Assembly: GCA_008973525.1 (NCBI GenBank)
Contig: WACJ01000128.1
Coordinates: 496,001 to 560,000 of the forward strand
DNA from: Stenopsyche tienmushanensis
Taxonomy: Eukaryota > Arthropoda > Insecta > Trichoptera > Stenopsychidae
Reading direction: 5' to 3'
DNA length: 64,000 nt
Part shown: in pieces, positions 60,307-64,000 of the stretch
Layout: every line of letters starts with the position of its first letter
Numbering within the stretch: position 1 is the first letter of the stretch
Translations under genes and position numbers: made by a program
The notes under the pieces: generated by a model
Told to the model about the DNA's origin: nothing
What the model saw: only the letters and a program-made list of their open reading frames with translations
The model's database searches: none

Positions 60307-63300
60307 CTAACTCTTTCCACTGCTTAACGGTTGGCTTACACTCAATGTTTCTACAGTCTCAGTTATATCACTTCCTAGATTACTATTGCCATTCTGGCCC
60401 ATGGTTGGCATTCTGGTATTTTCATTTGTTATGCCTCCGATGAGCGTTGATAACGTTTCTAGAGATTGTCGTACCTGAAATGAAATATTTCAAACGTTAG
60501 TACAAAAATAAATTATTAAAATAAACATGTTGATTGTCCCGTTAGGAATGTCGAAAATAATTCAAATAAAAACATTATTAATTAATTTCATCGATACAAC
60601 GTATTCTCTTTCAGTAAATACAACCTATTCCCATCTATTAAATATTCTTTTTAATTCCGGAAGAGTAAAATTTAACGAGTTTTGATATAAAAAAATAATC
60701 ACACTCTTGATATATTAGGGTGTCCCATAAGTTTCTTTCGTTTTCATATTAAGAAAAAAATAAACACTAATTTGTATTATATCAAAATTTATTGAATAAT
60801 ATATGATCCATTCTGTTCTATTACTTTTCTCCATCTCTCCGGAAGCCCCATAATGTCTCTTGCCAAAATTTCCCTGGTTTGTTGGCAAAATATTGATCAA
60901 GATACATTTTTATATCATTTTTTGAATTAAAATTTTTACCACGTAAAGAATTTTTCAATGAAAGAAATAAATAATAATCTGAAGGGGCAATGTCTGGAGA
61001 GTATGGAGGATGAGGTAAGACATCCCAGTCAAATGATAATAATTTATTTCTGACGAGCAAAGACACATGAGGCCTGGCGCTATCGTGATGAAAAACAACG
61101 CCTCGTCTATTCGTTAATTCTGGCCGTTTTCTGGCAATTGCATCCTTTAGATTATCTAGTTGGAAACAATATTTTGTTGAATTGATTATTTCACCTTGCT
61201 GAAGTAGCTCATAATAAACTACCCTCTTCCAGTCCCACCAAATGCATAGCAAATTTTTTTTGGATGTAGGCCAGGTTTAGCTACAGTTAAAGCTTCTGTA
61301 CCCTTGGTCTAAGACCGTTTACGTTGGATATTCTCATAGAGTATCCAACTTTCATCTCCAGTGACAAGTCTCTTCAAAAAAGGTTAGCTATTATGTCGTT
61401 GGAGAAGAAGATTGCATGTTGAAATACGCTGAAGTTTATTTGAGTCAGTCAGTTTATGAGGAAGCCACACATCTGAACGATTGATGTAGCCTAATTTTGT
61501 CAGATGATTATGGACGGATGTTCGTGGAATTTTTAACTTGTTAGCTATTATACTAATATACAAAACACGTTGTCAAAGAGATGGTTGAGACATAACTGAT
61601 GGTCAAAAAGTAAGTATGAAAAAAACACCATTCCTAACGGGACAATCTAGATTATATATATACTCTTATACCTTTGCTATTTGTTCCAGATTTGAATTCA
61701 AAAAATCGTGAACTTGCAGTGCTGATTTCGAATGAAGTTGTGATTGCCATTTCAAAATCTCATTATAAAAGTTATCACCTCTAATACCCTATAAAATAAC
61801 AAATAATCATCTTTAGCATTTATACGTCGATTTAAATTACAATGTAATAAATTATGAACACATTTATTCCACGGATTACACGTTTTTGGGTCATTGTTAA
61901 CTCATAAAATCAATCAAACATAAATGCATATCATAAATTAAATCATTCTAAATGCTAATATGACTGAAACATGAGATATCTTTGATACCGCCCATTTAAT
62001 AAGCGGTGGACGATTTAATACTCGAAGTAATTGACATGGTCATCATAAATTCAACTGATGAAAGCGAATCTAATGTTGATTGAGCAATTAATATTGAATT
62101 ATTGAAGGATTGATAACTACAAACATGTATCCTTCATTTTATATAATTATTAGACTAAATTTATATAATACCGTGTAATAGCCAATGTATAAATGTGTAT
62201 CCGTTATAAAAATATATAACTTACTTCTGAAGCTATTCTATTGCCAAGCTTATCATTTTCTATACTAATCCTGTATAACAAAAATCCTGCAGATACAAAC
62301 AGGATAACTAACAATACAGTTGCAGTAATGAGAAGCGTAGAATGCCTCGGTAATCTATCCGTGATTGACGCGTCTCCTCTGCCATCACTCGACGAAACAG
62401 ATTTTTGTCTCTTTGCACGCACAATGAGCGATCCGTTTTGAGCACGCAACGGTGGTAGCGGGCAAGGAAGTGGCTTTCTTATAACTGCCGTTTGAAGTAC
62501 TACAAAATCAAATATAAATATTAAATTAGTCATATATTTTAATAAAATCATTGATTGAATTGAACTTATTGATTACCATTTATTGGTAGTGGAATTTTAT
62601 CTAGCTCTGATGTTTGTTTAATGTTTCTCAATCTGACTTTTTCACTCGGCGCTTCATCGGTAAGATTAGAAGAATTTTGATCCAGTGCTAAATCTCTCGG
62701 AGAAGGAGTGCGGCGAGATCTTGTCGGCGGTGTTAATCTAGAGCCTATTTTAGAGCCGTTGACGTCATTACTTTCTTCGCCGCCGGATTGACTACACCAA
62801 GATGATTCGTCATCGAGTGATAATTCCGATGCTTCCAGCTCAGTTTTACTCATACGTAGCTCCTAATTTTTAATGCACATTTAATAAAAATAATTCAAGA
62901 AGACTTAATTAATTTATTTGTACTTATACTGACTTTTGATATTGGTAAAGACTTAGGGATGGGCGCTGGAGATGCTTTCAATACTTGAGTCATTAACTTA
63001 TAAGTGGTATCCCGAGAGAGCAAACTTGCGAAGACGTGTTTGTCCTCGGATGTGGTAACACCTACCGCGTTGGGGATGATACGTGCCATCTTTTCTTTGC
63101 TGACGCGCACCACCGTTGCGGTGGGAATCAACAACTGATTGAAATTTCATTATCATTAGATATTGACGCGTGAAACAATTTTCTTTTTAAATTATTATAT
63201 ATGAATGCAATCATATTCTAATAAAATATTAATACCTTTGTCACATATCCGAATACGTTAGAATAAAAGGCAAAATAATTTTTAGTGATGTACAGATGTC

Positions 63301-63565
63301 CTTGTAGTAAAATATCACCGACTAGAGCACACGAATAATCTGAAACAATATACAAATATTACATGTGCATTTATTTAAATTTGTATGCATTTTAAGATTG
63401 CGATATTGTTTGGGATGCTTACAGTTCAACACCCTTTCATCTTGTGCGGCTTGAGGAAAATGTCTATTGAATTTCTTCTGTCGTGCTTTTGAGCTGGAGG
63501 GCGGTGCCACCAGCGGCTCCTCCGTACCCCCCGCACCCTCACCAGGAGACCAATTCTTCCCATTT
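60307..63565 (-). CDS. GRAMD2B: GRAM domain-containing membrane protein (GRAMD2B-like), 5' partial
   Basis: Seven coding exons on the minus strand are inside the window: 63423-63565, 63236-63339, 62934-63134, 62577-62862, 62225-62499, 61672-61788 and 60307-60474, about 430 residues to the stop. The N-terminus lies beyond the right edge, since the first exon begins with a split codon. The GRAM domain starts in 'KKFNRHFPQ' and continues through 'YSCALVGDILLQGHLYITKNYFAF' (split here by exons) to 'KMARIIPNAVGVTTSEDKHVFASLLSRDTTY'. A Ser-rich linker follows, then one transmembrane segment (62280-62345, 'TLLITATVLLVILFVSAGFL') and a short coiled, luminal tail. Vertebrate relatives sit at ER-plasma membrane contacts and bind phosphoinositides and sterol through the GRAM/PH-like fold; no VASt domain is present, which argues against Aster-A/B/C. 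A composite mariner lies in the last intron. Confidence 0.9.
60532..61647 (-). mobile_element. Composite mariner in the last GRAMD intron
   Basis: The outer inverted ends 'gattgtcccgttaggaatg' (60532-60550) and its exact complement (61629-61647) match over 19 bp; TA follows on the right. Inside the left end lies a 3' transposase fragment (about 60590-60690) similar to 52640-52760. At 60718, directly after TA, a second mariner-like end starts ('gggtgtcccataagtttc'). The main transposase remnant runs from there. One right end thus serves two left ends. Confidence 0.75.
60815..61590 (-). pseudogene. Mariner transposase, recently inactivated
   Basis: The minus strand encodes most of a mariner transposase: 'HNHLTKLGYINRSDVWLPH', 'VTGDESWILY' (first Asp), 'LLCIWWDWKRVVYYELL', 'VVFHHDSARPH' (second Asp) and 'PHPPYSPDIAPSDYYLF' (third Asp). 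The second and third Asp are 34 residues apart, the D34D spacing of true mariners. At least two stop codons interrupt the first half; 143 codons are open at 60821-61252. It lies in the antisense-neutral position of an intron, on the same strand as the host gene. Confidence 0.8.
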
Positions 63566-64000
63566 CTACAAATATAAAACACCAAAATCAGACATTTATT
63601 GTATGAACATGCAAGTATTTTATATAACAAAAATATAAATTAAATATTATGACACACTGTTGGCGTTAAATAAATCCGCAATTATTTAACAGTACCAATT
63701 AAGAGTCAGTATGATATTATATCACACGAGCGAGCAAGCTGAAATTCCAACCGACACTATTTTTGGAATAAAAGTAAATATAAGAAAATTTAATTATACG
63801 TTGATGTAAGCTTATTCAAATTATAATGTTAAAATGGACCTAATCATATAACTACGTATACAAAAGATTATATTTATTTTGAAGTATTTTAGATATTGCA
63901 GACAGTTATGTTTGCCTACTTATTTTTAAATAATTTGTTTATTAGATTTATTTAGATGATATTTGCTGAAAAATCCATATCATTGCAATGTGAGCCTCTT
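63566..64000. other. GRAMD intron, right edge
   Basis: This is AT-rich sequence upstream of the first visible GRAMD exon. It must be intron because the exon at 63423-63565 starts with an acceptor site and a split codon. No further exon is seen before the edge. Confidence 0.55.

Noticed and set aside
1..64000. CRISPR arrays, tRNA, rRNA or riboswitches
   Set aside because: No regularly spaced repeats, cloverleaf candidates or rRNA-like sequence were seen on either strand by reading; a covariance-model search would be needed to exclude small RNAs.

Overview
The window looks like nuclear DNA from an insect, or at least an arthropod. It is very AT-rich. Protein-coding exons are short and split by GT-AG introns, and DNA transposon debris (mariner, Tc1, pogo/Tigger, piggyBac) lies between and inside the genes. 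I could not fix the order or species from the sequence. I saw no bacterial genes, CRISPR array, tRNA or rRNA.

Eight protein genes can be reconstructed exon by exon, with reading phase preserved across every splice junction. In order they are: COPE (+, 12381-14548, coatomer epsilon); a CCBE1-like secreted EGF/collagen protein (-, 15698-18426); mitochondrial ALDH2-type aldehyde dehydrogenase (+, 22255-27239); dolichol kinase DOLK (-, 28465-31006); two tandem CRAL-TRIO lipid-transfer genes (-, 31750-33586 and 34887-38856); IDH3A, the alpha subunit of NAD-isocitrate dehydrogenase (+, 47853-51424); and a GRAM-domain membrane protein of the GRAMD2B type (-, 60307-63565, 5' end outside the window). 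They are housekeeping or lineage-conserved genes from unrelated pathways and do not form a cluster, apart from the CRAL-TRIO pair. That pair shares the lengths of its four internal coding exons (160, 256, 111 and 137 nt).

The first 12 kb hold no recognisable gene. They contain TTAA-flanked non-autonomous elements, a decayed piggyBac with transposase remnants (7861-9997) and a Tc1-like relic. The gap 38.9-47.8 kb holds a pogo/Tigger fragment interrupted by another TA-flanked element, plus a short mariner with 30-bp inverted ends. The gap 51.4-60.3 kb holds a decayed mariner and copies of dispersed repeats. Genes also host elements in introns: a jockey-like reverse transcriptase relic in ALDH intron 1, a 1.6-kb Tigger element with near-perfect ends in the second CRAL-TRIO gene, a TTAA element in the same gene, a small MITE in DOLK, and a composite mariner in the last GRAMD intron.

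The observations most worth checking are: a one-base insertion that breaks the IDH3A frame in an otherwise clean gene; a nested insertion whose removal restores the pogo transposase frame exactly; the composite mariner; and a repeat family with an unidentified coding segment shared between 36.5 and 54.9 kb. I found no convincing sign of an undescribed biological system; the novelty here is in transposon structure and gene-model detail.
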